64,000 nucleotides of DNA from an uncultured Christensenella sp. (GCA_910585955.1 CAJUGC010000002.1:170025-234024), one strand, 5' to 3'; positions 1-9,012 are shown, counted from the first letter of the stretch. Made by a program: numbers and translations. The notes: a model not told the origin generated them from the sequence alone.

Positions 1-304
1 GGTTCGGTCAATTTACCGAGCTGACAAAAAAATACTTTATTTCAGAGTCTGCACTGCAAAACGTCGCTTAAATAAGCAACTTAACCGCTTGTCGGAAAGC
101 GTTGGTTTTCCAATCGTTATATTGCTATATTATCCATTCCCGCTCAGTATCCGACAGACTTTTATAATATCTGCTTGTTTCTTATTATATCATTTATATT
201 CTCGAAAAGCAAACGAAAAACCGCATATCGATGCTTCGGATAGTTAACGCAAAGCCACATTGGAAATAACGACATTCAGATATCGCGACTTTTCATAATA
301 ATAC
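1..304. other. AT-rich stretch with no recognised gene
   Basis: I see no convincing gene here. One forward frame is open from about base 2 to 247, but it has no start codon or ribosome site and its translation resembles nothing I know. It could be the tail of a gene outside the window or chance. Confidence 0.4.
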
Positions 305-333
305 TTGAAATCAAACTGATAATATGATATAAT
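305..333 (+). promoter_or_regulatory. Promoter of the BspA-like gene
   Basis: TTGAAA at 305-310, a 17-base spacer, then TATAAT at 328-333 with a TG dinucleotide one base before it (extended -10). Transcription should start near 340. A small hairpin (CAAAACA at 343-349 with TGTTTTG at 354-360) lies at the very 5' end of the predicted mRNA and may protect it. Confidence 0.7.
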
Positions 334-402
334 ACGCTCAGACAAAACATAAATGTTTTGCTTCATTATATTATACAAAATAAAATTTTACGGGAGTAAA
401 TT

Positions 403-3090
403 ATGCACAGATACGATAATTGCGGCTTGATACAAGACGGCAAAGTAGTCGCTTTCAGAGCGCCGAACGGTTTTGACGGCAACATCGTCATTCCCGACGA
501 CGTTACCGAAATCGGCAACCGCGCCTACGAAGTGGCGTTTTGCGGCATAAAAAAGGTCGTTATACCGTCGTCGGTAAAACGAATCGGAGTAAGAGCGTTT
601 GCCTGCTGCGAAAAACTACAGGAAATCGAGATCCCGACCGGCGTCGAAATTATAGATAAAGAAGCATTCAGCGATTGTCACAGCCTTAAAAAAATCATCA
701 TTTCCGAAACGGTAACTTCGATAGGCTCAGGCGCGTTTGACGATTGCGGCGATATAGAAGAAATATCCGTAGCGGCAGACAATCCCGTATACCGAAGTTC
801 CGGCAATTGCCTCATAGACATAAAGAAAAAAACTTTGATTCGCGGCTGCAAAAACAGCGTTATACCTTCCGACGGCAGTGTTACCGTAATCGGCGAAAAA
901 GCCTTTTCCAACAACACCGCGCACCCCAGAAACAGAGTTCACAGCAAAGGCAGTTCGGAAATCGTCATACCCGACGGCATAACCAAAATAGGCAAACGCG
1001 CATTCGACTTTAATTATGGGCTGGAAACCGTAATAATAGCGGACAGCGTAAAAACCATTGAAAAAGAAGCGTTTTCGTCATGCTATAAACTTAAAAGTAT
1101 TAAATTCGGCAAAGGCGTCGAAACCATAGGCGATAGCGCATTTTATTACACCAACTCATTGACAGGAGAACTTAGCTTCCCCGACAGCGTCAAAAAAATA
1201 GGCGCGTACGCATTTTTCAATAGCGGCGTTAAGAACATCGTTATGGGTAAAAATGTTAAATCGATAGGTAAAAACGCATTCAACGGTTGCAAAAACCTAA
1301 CCGAAATTACTTTTACCGGCGACATTGAAGAGATTTGCGAAAGCGCGTTCCACTACTGTAAAGCGCTTGAAACCGTAAACTTTTCGGATAACCTTAAAAT
1401 CATAGGTAAGCTCGCTTTTTACGGTTGCGACAAACTCAAAAACTTAACTTTCAAAAACGGTCTCGAAACGATAGGCGAATGCGCTTTCGGATATTGCGGC
1501 TCGCTTCAAAGTATCGATGTCCCGGACAGCGTGAAATACATAGGCGCCGAGGCGTTTATTTACTGTGAAAATCTTCGTTCGGTCAAAATCCCGTCAAGTG
1601 TGGATTTTATGGGCAGCAACGTGTTCAAAGCCTGTCCCGTAAAAGTTGCCGCACCGAAAAAGGTCGGTGCGGTCGGCTTTGAAATAGCAAATAACGAACT
1701 CATCAAATACAAAGGCACGTCCGATAATGCAGTGATTCCCGACGGCGTTACGAAAATTGCCGCCAAAGCGTTTTTTAGAAAGAAAAATCTCGAGAGCATT
1801 ACCATTCCCAAAAGCGTCACCGCAATCGCAAACAGAGCGATCGAAGGTTGCGCAAATCTCAAATGCATAAAAGTAGACGAAGCAAACACGGCTTACCGCA
1901 GCGCAGGCAACTGTCTGATAGACGTAAAAAAGAAATCGGTCGTTTACGGGTTTGCAAACAGCGTTATACCTTCCGACGGCAGTGTAACAGCAATTGCCGC
2001 ATACGCTTTCGCGGAAATCGGATTTACCGCCGCGACAATTCCCGACGGAATTAAAACCATAGGCGCGAACGCTTTTAAAGGCTGCACGAACTTAAAAAAT
2101 TTATCGCTTCCCGACACGGTAAAATCCATCGGACCGAGCGCGTTTAAATACTGCAAGGCGCTCGAAAGTATTACCGTACCGCAAAAAGTCACATCGCTCG
2201 GAACAGAAGCTTTTGCCGAATGCACGTCGCTCACGGAAATAAACTTCGACGCGGAATGCGACAACTTATCCTGCAACAGCGCATTCGACAGCGCAGGCAA
2301 AAATTCGTCCGGCGTCGTACTGAGAATAGGATCGAAAGTAAAACGTATTCCACCCTATCTCATGATGCCGCAGAATAATGAAAATATGCCGCATATTATC
2401 AGCGTCGAATTTTCCGAAAACAGCGTCTGCGAATGTATAGGTTCCACCGCATTTTGGTCGTGCCTTATGTTAAAAAGCGTAAATTTACCCGAAAGCTTAA
2501 CGCAAATAGAACGAGACGCATTCCACGGATGTTCGGCTTTGGAACACATAAATATTCCCGAGAATACGACGGCAATAGGCGCTTACGCGTTCGACAAATG
2601 CACAAGTCTCAAAGAAATATACATTCCCTCCAAAGTGAGCAAACTTATTTCCGTATTCGAAGGCTGCGGCGGACTTGAAAGCATAACCGTAGCAAAAAGC
2701 AACCCCGTGTTCCACAGTTCGGGCAACTGCCTTATAGAAACCGAAACCAAAAAACTTTTGCGCGGTTGCCACAACAGCGTTATCCCTTCCGACGGCAGCG
2801 TGACACGACTTGACAATTATTCTTTTGACAAATGCGATAAACTTGAAAGCATTGTTATTCCGGACGGTGTTGTCGAGATATTCAACAATGCGTTCAGACA
2901 ATGCTCGAATCTCAAGAGCGTAACGATTGCAAAAACGGTCGACTATGTATGCAATCCTTATTTCGAGGACTGCAACGAATTGATCAAAATAACGGCGGCA
3001 AAAGAACTCCTTGAAAAATACGATTATTTCGGTTTCAAGGATAAAGTATTCGGGCTGAAAAACAGACGCGTCGAGTTTTCCTTTTTATAA
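403..3090 (+). CDS. BspA-family leucine-rich repeat (LRR_5) protein without signal peptide
   Basis: 895 residues made almost entirely of Treponema pallidum/BspA-type leucine-rich repeats of about 23 residues, recognisable by recurring IGxxAFxxC and 'V-IPDGVTxI' motifs. A 40-residue non-LRR insert with the core NSVIPSDGSVT recurs three times, near residues 127-165, 494-532 and 766-805. Members of this family are usually surface or secreted proteins that bind host or bacterial partners. This one starts directly with the repeat-like region, with no hydrophobic signal and no cell-wall anchor at the C-terminus, so its location is unclear. The start is supported by GGGAG nine bases upstream and by the promoter at 305-333. 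A terminator follows directly. The family call is firm; the function is unknown. Confidence 0.9.
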   Translation: MHRYDNCGLIQDGKVVAFRAPNGFDGNIVIPDDVTEIGNRAYEVAFCGIKKVVIPSSVKRIGVRAFACCEKLQEIEIPTGVEIIDKEAFSDCHSLKKIIISETVTSIGSGAFDDCGDIEEISVAADNPVYRSSGNCLIDIKKKTLIRGCKNSVIPSDGSVTVIGEKAFSNNTAHPRNRVHSKGSSEIVIPDGITKIGKRAFDFNYGLETVIIADSVKTIEKEAFSSCYKLKSIKFGKGVETIGDSAFYYTNSLTGELSFPDSVKKIGAYAFFNSGVKNIVMGKNVKSIGKNAFNGCKNLTEITFTGDIEEICESAFHYCKALETVNFSDNLKIIGKLAFYGCDKLKNLTFKNGLETIGECAFGYCGSLQSIDVPDSVKYIGAEAFIYCENLRSVKIPSSVDFMGSNVFKACPVKVAAPKKVGAVGFEIANNELIKYKGTSDNAVIPDGVTKIAAKAFFRKKNLESITIPKSVTAIANRAIEGCANLKCIKVDEANTAYRSAGNCLIDVKKKSVVYGFANSVIPSDGSVTAIAAYAFAEIGFTAATIPDGIKTIGANAFKGCTNLKNLSLPDTVKSIGPSAFKYCKALESITVPQKVTSLGTEAFAECTSLTEINFDAECDNLSCNSAFDSAGKNSSGVVLRIGSKVKRIPPYLMMPQNNENMPHIISVEFSENSVCECIGSTAFWSCLMLKSVNLPESLTQIERDAFHGCSALEHINIPENTTAIGAYAFDKCTSLKEIYIPSKVSKLISVFEGCGGLESITVAKSNPVFHSSGNCLIETETKKLLRGCHNSVIPSDGSVTRLDNYSFDKCDKLESIVIPDGVVEIFNNAFRQCSNLKSVTIAKTVDYVCNPYFEDCNELIKITAAKELLEKYDYFGFKDKVFGLKNRRVEFSFL

Positions 3091-3102
3091 GATAAATATT
3101 GA

Positions 3103-3131
3103 AAGCGGGAAGCAAAGTTTCCCGCTTTTTT
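3103..3131 (+). terminator. Intrinsic terminator after the BspA-like gene
   Basis: AAGCGGGAA and TTCCCGCTT form a stem around a short loop, followed by a run of T. It lies 12 bases past the stop codon of the leucine-rich repeat gene. Confidence 0.85.
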
Positions 3132-3210
3132 AATTTCTCAAGCACGTTGTCCGTGCAATAAACTCACAATCACCTATTTGATGTTTTTCGCAGAAACGGC
3201 ACAATAAGGA

Positions 3211-4353
3211 TCATCTGTATTTGATATATTCTATCAGAGATTTTATGGCGTTCGGGATAATGGAAATGCCGAAGGAAACAAAGAACAGGCAGACTATTCC
3301 GTAAACGGTGGGATGCCGTAAGAGAGAGGTCAAAGTTACGGGCGATTCCGTTATGCCTTCCTCTATTACAAACAAAAACATCGACCCCATAAAAATAAAT
3401 AACACCGCTACGAAAAACTTAATCAAAAAGACGTTTACAAATTCATATCTGTAAAATGCGAGAACGACAAACATTAAGCCCAACACGATCGGGAAGCCGC
3501 CCACGATTGCCGGCATATCCCCCATTACGCGAAAATATCCCAACATGACAAGCGCGATCCCCACAGCGATACAAATTATTCCCGCAACTATCGAACCTAC
3601 CTGTATTTGTTCGCCGATAGGCTCTTTACTGCCGCTATTCGACGACGAACTTTCCTTTGTATCGCGGTCGGTTTTTTCGTTATGACTGCCGTTGTTCTTC
3701 TTTCCGACGCCTTTTGCTCTGCGTTTGTCTTTGGGCGGTTTTATTTCTTCCAACTTATCGCCCAAATATTTTTTTATCAAATAAGCGTCGGAAGCCGGCA
3801 ACATACAATTTACGGGGATACGTTCGTCTTTTCTTCTGTAAAACACAAGAAAAACGCCTGCTTTGGATTTTATCATCGAGCATACCGTCAGTTCGTTTCT
3901 GTCTATAACCCGATTTGTGCCGTTTATTTTAATAACGATACGGTCGTCGAAAATCATTAAAGCATTTTCTTTACTCTTATTCGCGTCCACCGCCCGAAAT
4001 TCACCTTGTAATTCTTCCAATCTGCGGCGCGACTCTATTTCGCGCGGTCGATAAGAATTTCCCACCCTGCGCATAAATATGCCCCATAATCCGAAAACGG
4101 TAAGCACCGTAATCAAAATAATAACGGCGAGAATTATAAACAGCACAACATAGTATTTAATTACCGATGAAATAGTGTAAAGCCGCAGATCGAGAACAAA
4201 ATTCACAATACACCAAACGGTTAAAAGCAACACGCAAATCAAAAGCCATATCGCCGTAAAAGACTTGATATACCTTTTCCTTTCATGTTTAGACATATCG
4301 AGAGCGTGCCTTGCGTCGCTGTATTCATATAAAAGATTTCCGTCTTTATCCAT
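3211..4353 (-). CDS. Six-helix membrane protein of unknown function
   Basis: 380 residues. Two hydrophobic helices lie near residues 30-52 and 67-94. A cytosolic-looking region follows (about 95-240) that contains a beta-rich PH-like or YcxB-like stretch and a Lys/Ser/Asn-rich linker. Four further helices lie near 252-274, 279-300, 304-330 and 347-369. The middle part recalls membrane proteins with an internal PH-like domain, but I do not recognise a named family. The gene stands alone, convergent with the BspA-like gene, and has its own promoter at 4407-4435. The ribosome site is weak (GGTGG). No catalytic motif is visible. Confidence 0.75.
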   Translation of the reverse strand: MDKDGNLLYEYSDARHALDMSKHERKRYIKSFTAIWLLICVLLLTVWCIVNFVLDLRLYTISSVIKYYVVLFIILAVIILITVLTVFGLWGIFMRRVGNSYRPREIESRRRLEELQGEFRAVDANKSKENALMIFDDRIVIKINGTNRVIDRNELTVCSMIKSKAGVFLVFYRRKDERIPVNCMLPASDAYLIKKYLGDKLEEIKPPKDKRRAKGVGKKNNGSHNEKTDRDTKESSSSNSGSKEPIGEQIQVGSIVAGIICIAVGIALVMLGYFRVMGDMPAIVGGFPIVLGLMFVVLAFYRYEFVNVFLIKFFVAVLFIFMGSMFLFVIEEGITESPVTLTSLLRHPTVYGIVCLFFVSFGISIIPNAIKSLIEYIKYR

Positions 4354-4406
4354 AAACCACCGCTGTAAACTCGTTCGATTGAAAAATACAATGTACTCGC
4401 ATAATC

Positions 4407-4435
4407 AATATAGCACGTTTTCAAGTAAATTGCAA
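4407..4435 (-). promoter_or_regulatory. Promoter of the six-helix membrane protein
   Basis: Read on the minus strand: TTGCAA (4430-4435), 17 bases, TATATT (4407-4412), about 55 bases upstream of the start codon. Confidence 0.6.
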
Positions 4436-4470
4436 ACATTATTTAGTCGATTTAAAAAATCGTTTTCTAA

Positions 4471-4706
4471 GCAGGTTTGATTGCAATGGCCTCGCCCGCT
4501 TACGTCATGCACGCTTCGGGCGCAATGAAAACGCTGTTGGATCATTCGCCTACCGCGGATGCCGCACCGCCACGGAGATGTTCGGAAAACGCGCCGTCGT
4601 CATTGCGCAATGTTTGGGCGCAGGCACAAGATCCGCCGCAAAAGATATAAAACACAACCTGTCTTGGTTGGAAATTTCGAAAATATATAGAAAGCAATTA
4701 TATTAA
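4471..4706 (+). pseudogene. Remnant of a flavodoxin / NADPH-dependent FMN reductase family gene
   Basis: Two short reading frames together encode the C-terminal half of a flavodoxin-fold oxidoreductase. From 4471 the first reads AGLIAMASPAYVMHASGAMK and ends in LLDH. The second, one base out of frame, continues with FAYRGC, EMFGKRAVVIAQ, the LGAGTRSAAKDIKHNL segment and a stop at 4704-4706. A single missing T in the HF codon pair near 4545 would restore one frame. In intact relatives this region contains the 'SPVYVYHATGAMKAFLDH...FGKQAV' pattern. The N-terminal half with the FMN phosphate loop is absent and a stop lies directly upstream. This is a truncated, frameshifted relic. Confidence 0.7.
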
Positions 4707-4863
4707 AAAATCCCAACTTGGATGCTCGGACTTTTTCACATAAATCGGTGTGCGACATTGTGCGCCCTAAGAACCCACATATATAATGTGCATTATTCTA
4801 CTAATCGTAGAGTCCGACGTCATAGAAATTACAAGCCGGATTTTTGAGTAAACGATAAATAGG
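4707..4863. other. Non-coding stretch with a repeat fragment
   Basis: No gene is visible. Bases 4763-4780 carry GCGCCCTAAGAACC, the right half of the 'CTTAGGGC...GCCCTAAGAACC' hairpin repeat that is complete at 19995 and 33644. Confidence 0.5.
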
Positions 4864-4893
4864 TTTACTTGGGGATTGGTTTTTTGTTATAAT
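4864..4893 (+). promoter_or_regulatory. Probable promoter of the XRE-HEPN gene
   Basis: TTTACT at 4864-4869, an 18-base spacer, then TATAAT at 4888-4893. The start codon is 33 bases further on, behind a GGAGG ribosome site. Confidence 0.55.
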
Positions 4894-4925
4894 TATTTTA
4901 CATTCGTTATACGGAGGAACTTTTT

Positions 4926-6803
4926 ATGACACATGATATTGGAAAAATAATTGCCGATTTACGGGTATCGTGCGGCTGGACACAAAACGAATTGGCGCAA
5001 AAACTGAATGTAAGCGATAAAGCCATATCCAAGTGGGAGAAAGGTAACGGTATGCCGAGCATTGAGTTTTTACCTATGTTAGCCGAACTCTTCAACGTCA
5101 GCGTTGATTATATTCTTACCGGGAAACAGTCACACCAAGAAGTTTCCTTTATATCCAAAGAAGAATATTATGCGCAGAAAGACGACCCGTATGTTCCGAA
5201 CGAAGAGATCGATTGCGGCAAACTGTCGCAATATGCATTGCAATACGACAGCGAAAAAGTGCTTGCGGCTTTGGTCGATTCCGGGAAAGGAAGATTTTTT
5301 GATCAGTCTTGTTATCGCTATGATTATCAAAAAATGACGCAGTGCAATTATACGGAAGCGAAATCGGCATTTATCGAGAGCGGGCTGTCCGGAATCGTTA
5401 CCGACAAATTCTACGACGTTGTATTTAAGCTTATGCACATCAATAAAGAACGCGCGGCTTATGGAAAGCATGAATTATTCCGTACCTCAATCGAATTGCG
5501 CGATATGAGACCTGATGAACGAATAGTAAATTATCTTATCGATAATTACGAGCATTTGCCGAAAGAGCAACAAGAATACTATTTCGGTACGTCGGAAGGA
5601 ATCAACGCAAACGAAAACGGTTGGATTATCGGCTTCCCTCATTTGTTACACCGTGCGTATATAACGGGGAAAGTAAAACTCGTTGAATTGATACTCGAGC
5701 ATATGGAAATAGCCAATTCGTACATAAGGGAAAAAAGCAGAGAACTTTATGACCATTACAACTATCGTAGCAGTGGGATCCCTACCATTATGGGAATGCC
5801 GGAAGAGGTATTCCTCATTCGATTGCGTTACCCCGAATCTCGCCCCCTACGCGAAACGGCAGAAGCGGCGTACGCAAAACACAATAAAAAATGGGGCGAC
5901 CGTCTAAACGGACTTTTACAGTCTGCGCTCACCGAATACGAAATCAAAGCGATTTGGGTAGATAACGATAAATCGAAATCCGAGCAAGAAAAACTGATTG
6001 AAAAAGCGTTTCACGGGGATTTGATTTGGATAGACGACGTATTAAAAATCGACGACTTCGAGATTATCAAAAAACTGATAAACGAGAATCCTATCCACCA
6101 GGTAGAAATCGTATACGACTTGTATCGGCATAAAAAATGGAGTAAACTATTGGAATATGTCGGCGCAAACGATTCGAATTTCAAAACAACAATTGAAAGA
6201 GAAGATTGGAATGCTGTGGAAAATCTGCTGTTAGAACGCTATTGGAACGAAGAAGCCTGCATAAGACAGAACAAAAACTTGTGTTGTGATCCGCTATATG
6301 TCTACGCATGGAATAACCTTGACCTGCCCAATAAGCAATACTTACGCTCCCGTAGCGGCGATTTTGAAATTTATCATCGTTCTTTTCACTCCTTATCGGA
6401 ATGTATCGATTATGTTAAGCGGTGCAAACAAAAAACATTGATTGACTATCAGCAAAAAATCGCACAGAAAAAGGCGCAGGTACAATTACAATCCGAAAAA
6501 GAAAAGACTGATTACTTGACAAAAGATTATTTTGAAACAGAACTTTCCAAAGGCAATATCGATTTGGTAATTGTTAAATTATGCGTTAGATTGGAAGCGG
6601 TTTTACGTTGCGATTATCATTTAGAGGGGGATTTTTCCGAAATTCTTACGGCGTTTTGCGGCGACAGCGGAGAAACAGCGAATGTGCTAAATAAATTACG
6701 AAGAAACAGAAATAACATTGTACACTCGGCAAGCGACGCAACGATATTAACCGCCGATGAAATCCACGCGTGTATAGACTATATTTGCGAATTAACCAAA
6801 TAA
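4926..6803 (+). CDS. XRE-family DNA-binding protein with C-terminal HEPN-like segment
   Basis: 625 residues. Residues 1-65 form a clear Xre/Cro helix-turn-helix (GWTQNELAQKL, then VSDKAISKWEKG), the usual repressor-type domain. Residues 80-520 are a long, charged, mostly helical region with no motif I recognise. The C-terminal 85 residues look like a HEPN helical bundle: a conserved-looking LCVRLEAVLR helix precedes LRRNRNNIVH, in which R595-N-x3-H600 fits the R-polar-x3-H catalytic signature of HEPN ribonucleases. Fusion of a DNA-binding domain to a HEPN-like domain suggests a self-regulated toxin or defence factor. It could equally be a stress-responsive regulator with a non-catalytic HEPN (DUF4145-like) domain. 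The start is set by GGAGG at the right spacing. Confidence 0.75.
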   Translation: MTHDIGKIIADLRVSCGWTQNELAQKLNVSDKAISKWEKGNGMPSIEFLPMLAELFNVSVDYILTGKQSHQEVSFISKEEYYAQKDDPYVPNEEIDCGKLSQYALQYDSEKVLAALVDSGKGRFFDQSCYRYDYQKMTQCNYTEAKSAFIESGLSGIVTDKFYDVVFKLMHINKERAAYGKHELFRTSIELRDMRPDERIVNYLIDNYEHLPKEQQEYYFGTSEGINANENGWIIGFPHLLHRAYITGKVKLVELILEHMEIANSYIREKSRELYDHYNYRSSGIPTIMGMPEEVFLIRLRYPESRPLRETAEAAYAKHNKKWGDRLNGLLQSALTEYEIKAIWVDNDKSKSEQEKLIEKAFHGDLIWIDDVLKIDDFEIIKKLINENPIHQVEIVYDLYRHKKWSKLLEYVGANDSNFKTTIEREDWNAVENLLLERYWNEEACIRQNKNLCCDPLYVYAWNNLDLPNKQYLRSRSGDFEIYHRSFHSLSECIDYVKRCKQKTLIDYQQKIAQKKAQVQLQSEKEKTDYLTKDYFETELSKGNIDLVIVKLCVRLEAVLRCDYHLEGDFSEILTAFCGDSGETANVLNKLRRNRNNIVHSASDATILTADEIHACIDYICELTK

Positions 6804-6840
6804 CGTCATATAGACGCGCCTAATAATTGTTATAAGAATC

Positions 6841-6865
6841 CACCGGCTAAGCCGGTGGTTTTTCT
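6841..6865 (+). terminator. Intrinsic terminator after the XRE-HEPN gene
   Basis: CCACCGGC, loop TAA, GCCGGTGG, then TTTTTC. It lies 37 bases after the stop codon. Confidence 0.85.
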
Positions 6866-7039
6866 TTGCCTTTGGCGTTAATAGCCTAACACGCCCCTTT
6901 TTCACGTCAAGCGGCTTTCGCGGCATAAACCGCCGTTTGTGCGCGATTGATAGATTTTCGATGAATACCCGAAAAGCGTTACAGCGGCAATATAGCGGCG
7001 TTACACGGCACTATGCGAAACTGAAAACGGCAAAAGAAA

Positions 7040-7081
7040 AAACCTAAAACTATTCTCACAAAAGGAGTTCGTTTTAGGTTT
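7040..7081 (-). terminator. Terminator of the tRNA-Val transcript
   Basis: On the minus strand AAACCTAAAAC pairs with GTTTTAGGTTT and is followed by TTTTCTTTT. It begins five bases beyond the tRNA CCA end. Confidence 0.8.
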
Positions 7082-7085
7082 GGAC

Positions 7086-7161
7086 TGGTGGGCAATAAGG
7101 GACTCGAACCCCTGACTTTCTCCACGTCAAGAAGACACTCTCCCAGCTGAGTTAATTGCCC
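7086..7161 (-). tRNA. tRNA-Val (anticodon GAC)
   Basis: A full cloverleaf: acceptor GGGCAAT with ATTGCCC, D arm ACTC/GAGT, anticodon arm TCTTC-TTGACGT-GGAGA giving anticodon GAC, T arm AGGGG-TTCGAGT-CCCTT, discriminator A and an encoded CCA. It decodes valine GUC and GUU codons. Confidence 0.95.
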
Positions 7162-7176
7162 TTGGGATGTATGTGT

Positions 7177-7205
7177 ATTGTATTATATTAGACAAGTTTT
7201 GTCAA
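7177..7205 (-). promoter_or_regulatory. Promoter of tRNA-Val
   Basis: Minus strand: TTGACA (7200-7205), 17 bases, TACAAT (7177-7182), ending 15 bases before the tRNA 5' end. Confidence 0.75.
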
Positions 7206-7276
7206 GCGTTTTTAAAGAAATGTTTTAGGCGATGTATGGTCGAGCGAAAGGCGGTTTTAAGAATGATTTATAAAAA

Positions 7277-7325
7277 CAATCCCCTCAGTCTGCTACGCAG
7301 ACAGCTCCCCTTGCTAAGGGGAGCC
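7277..7325 (+). repeat. Dispersed double-hairpin repeat, copy 1 (CAATCCCCTCAGTC type)
   Basis: Two consecutive small hairpins: GTCTGC-TAC-GCAGAC and CTCCCCTT-GCT-AAGGGGAG. Nearly the same sequence recurs at 33721-33773 and 36972-37021, and diverged versions lie at 20082-20149 and 33774-33906. All copies are intergenic. Confidence 0.8.
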
Positions 7326-7363
7326 TAAGAACAAATAACAGCTTCACTTGGCTCGAATGTAGC

Positions 7364-8938
7364 CTATAATTCGAGATATTCGTCGTAGGTCGTTTCCTTG
7401 TCGAACACCTTTTTGCCGCCGTCGATTTCTATAATGCGGTTTGCAACGGTCTGTATGATCTCCTCGTCGTGCGTGACGAAAAGCATGTTGCCCTTAAAGC
7501 CGGTCATGCCCTTATTGAGCGCGGTTATGCTCTCGAGGTCGAGATGATTGGTCGGTTCGTCGAATATCAGGAAGTTGGCTTGAGACAGCATCATTTTCGC
7601 AAGCATACAGCGCACCTTTTCTCCGCCGGAAAGCACGCTCGCCTTTTTGAGCGCTTCCTGCCCCGAAAATAACATTCTGCCGAGCCACCCGCGAAGATAC
7701 TCCTCGTAGTGCTCCTTCGAATATTGACTGAGCCATTCGACAAGCGAGAGATCGCAACCGTCGAAGAAACCGTCGTAGTTCTGCGGCATATATGCGGGGA
7801 TGATCGTCTGACCCCACTTTACCGTACCCGCGTCCGCTTCCTTAAGCCCCATTATGCAATCGAAAAGAATCGAAAGAGTCTGCGAATTCGAACAAATGAA
7901 GCCTATTTTCTCGTCGCGCTTGACCTTAAAGGAAATGTCCTCGAACACTCCATTTTTCGTCAGTCCCTCGACCGTGAGAATCTCGTTGCCTATTTCGCGC
8001 TCGTACTTAAAGTCTATAAACGGATAGCGGCGAGAGGACGGCTTGATGTCGTCGAGCTTTATCTTTTCGAGCTCGCGCTTGCGGCTCGTAGCCTGCTTCG
8101 ACTTCGAAGCGTTTGCCGAAAAGCGTGCGATAAATTCCTGTAGTTCCTTTGCACGCGCCTCGAGCTTTTTGTTCTGTTCCTTGGACTGTCGAAGAGCAAG
8201 CTGGCTCGTCTCGTACCAAAAGTCGTAGTTGCCGACGTAGATCTTTATCTGTCTGAAGTCGACGTCGCAGATATGCGTACAGACGCGATTCAAGAAATGG
8301 CGGTTGTGCGACACGATTATTATGGTCGTTTCGTCGAGCGTCATGAGGTAATCCTCGAGCCACTTGACCGACTTTGCGTCGAGATTGTTCGTCGGCTCGT
8401 CGAGAATGAGGATATCGGGGTGTCCGAACAGCGCTTGAGCGAGCAACACTTTAACTTTCATCTTCGCGTCTATGCCGCCCATTTGCTCATAGAACAGCGA
8501 GCTGTCTACCTTGAGACTGTTTAGAAGCGTCTCCGCGTCGGACTCCGCCTCATAGCCGTTCATATCCGCGAACTCGCCCTCGAGCTCCGCCGCCGCCACG
8601 CCGTCCTCGTCCGTAAAGTCGGGCTTGGCATACAGCCGCTCGCGCTCCGACTTGACTTCCATGAGTCTCTTGTGCCCCCACATGACGGCGTCTATGACCG
8701 TGCAGTTATCGTAGGCGTTCTGGTTCTGCGCGAGCACGGACATACGCTCGTTTTTATCAACGCTTATCTCGCCCTTGTTCGGCTCCATGTCGCCGGCAAG
8801 AAGCTTCAGAAACGTGGATTTACCGGCGCCGTTTGCGCCGATTATGCCGTAGCAATTGCCTTTCGTGAACTTGAGATTGACGTTGTCGAACAGCACGCGG
8901 CTGCCGAACTGAAGGCTTACGTTGTTACACTGTATCAT
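7364..8938 (-). CDS. ABC-F family ATPase (YkpA/YbiT-like)
   Basis: 524 residues, two tandem ATP-binding cassettes and no membrane segments, the hallmark of ABC-F proteins that act on the ribosome or in antibiotic protection rather than in transport. Cassette 1 has Walker A GANGAGKS near residue 35 and Walker B LILDEPTNNLD near 180. Its signature loop is degenerate (MGGIDAKMK). Cassette 2 has a canonical LSGGEKVR signature near 420 and FLIFDEPTNHLD, but its Walker A region (ICSNSQTLS) lacks the usual GKS. That asymmetry is typical of the YkpA/YbiT branch. The linker between the cassettes is rich in Lys/Arg (residues 240-290). GGAGG precedes the start, and a promoter lies at 9013-9041. Single-gene unit. 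Confidence 0.9.
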   Translation of the reverse strand: MIQCNNVSLQFGSRVLFDNVNLKFTKGNCYGIIGANGAGKSTFLKLLAGDMEPNKGEISVDKNERMSVLAQNQNAYDNCTVIDAVMWGHKRLMEVKSERERLYAKPDFTDEDGVAAAELEGEFADMNGYEAESDAETLLNSLKVDSSLFYEQMGGIDAKMKVKVLLAQALFGHPDILILDEPTNNLDAKSVKWLEDYLMTLDETTIIIVSHNRHFLNRVCTHICDVDFRQIKIYVGNYDFWYETSQLALRQSKEQNKKLEARAKELQEFIARFSANASKSKQATSRKRELEKIKLDDIKPSSRRYPFIDFKYEREIGNEILTVEGLTKNGVFEDISFKVKRDEKIGFICSNSQTLSILFDCIMGLKEADAGTVKWGQTIIPAYMPQNYDGFFDGCDLSLVEWLSQYSKEHYEEYLRGWLGRMLFSGQEALKKASVLSGGEKVRCMLAKMMLSQANFLIFDEPTNHLDLESITALNKGMTGFKGNMLFVTHDEEIIQTVANRIIEIDGGKKVFDKETTYDEYLEL

Positions 8939-9012
8939 AAGAACTCCTCCCTACTTTGTTTCGAGAAAAAAAGTAGCAAAAAAAAGTTAAGTATTGAGGT
9001 TGATATAAATCA

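Noticed and set aside
2..247. Partial gene entering from the left edge
   Set aside because: The open frame lacks any recognisable motif and has AT-driven composition; it cannot be told from chance.
7040..7085. Attachment-site duplicate of the tRNA-Val 3' end
   Set aside because: I searched the 1-7000 region by eye for the sequence GGTTCGAGTCCCTTATTGCC or its complement and found no second copy.
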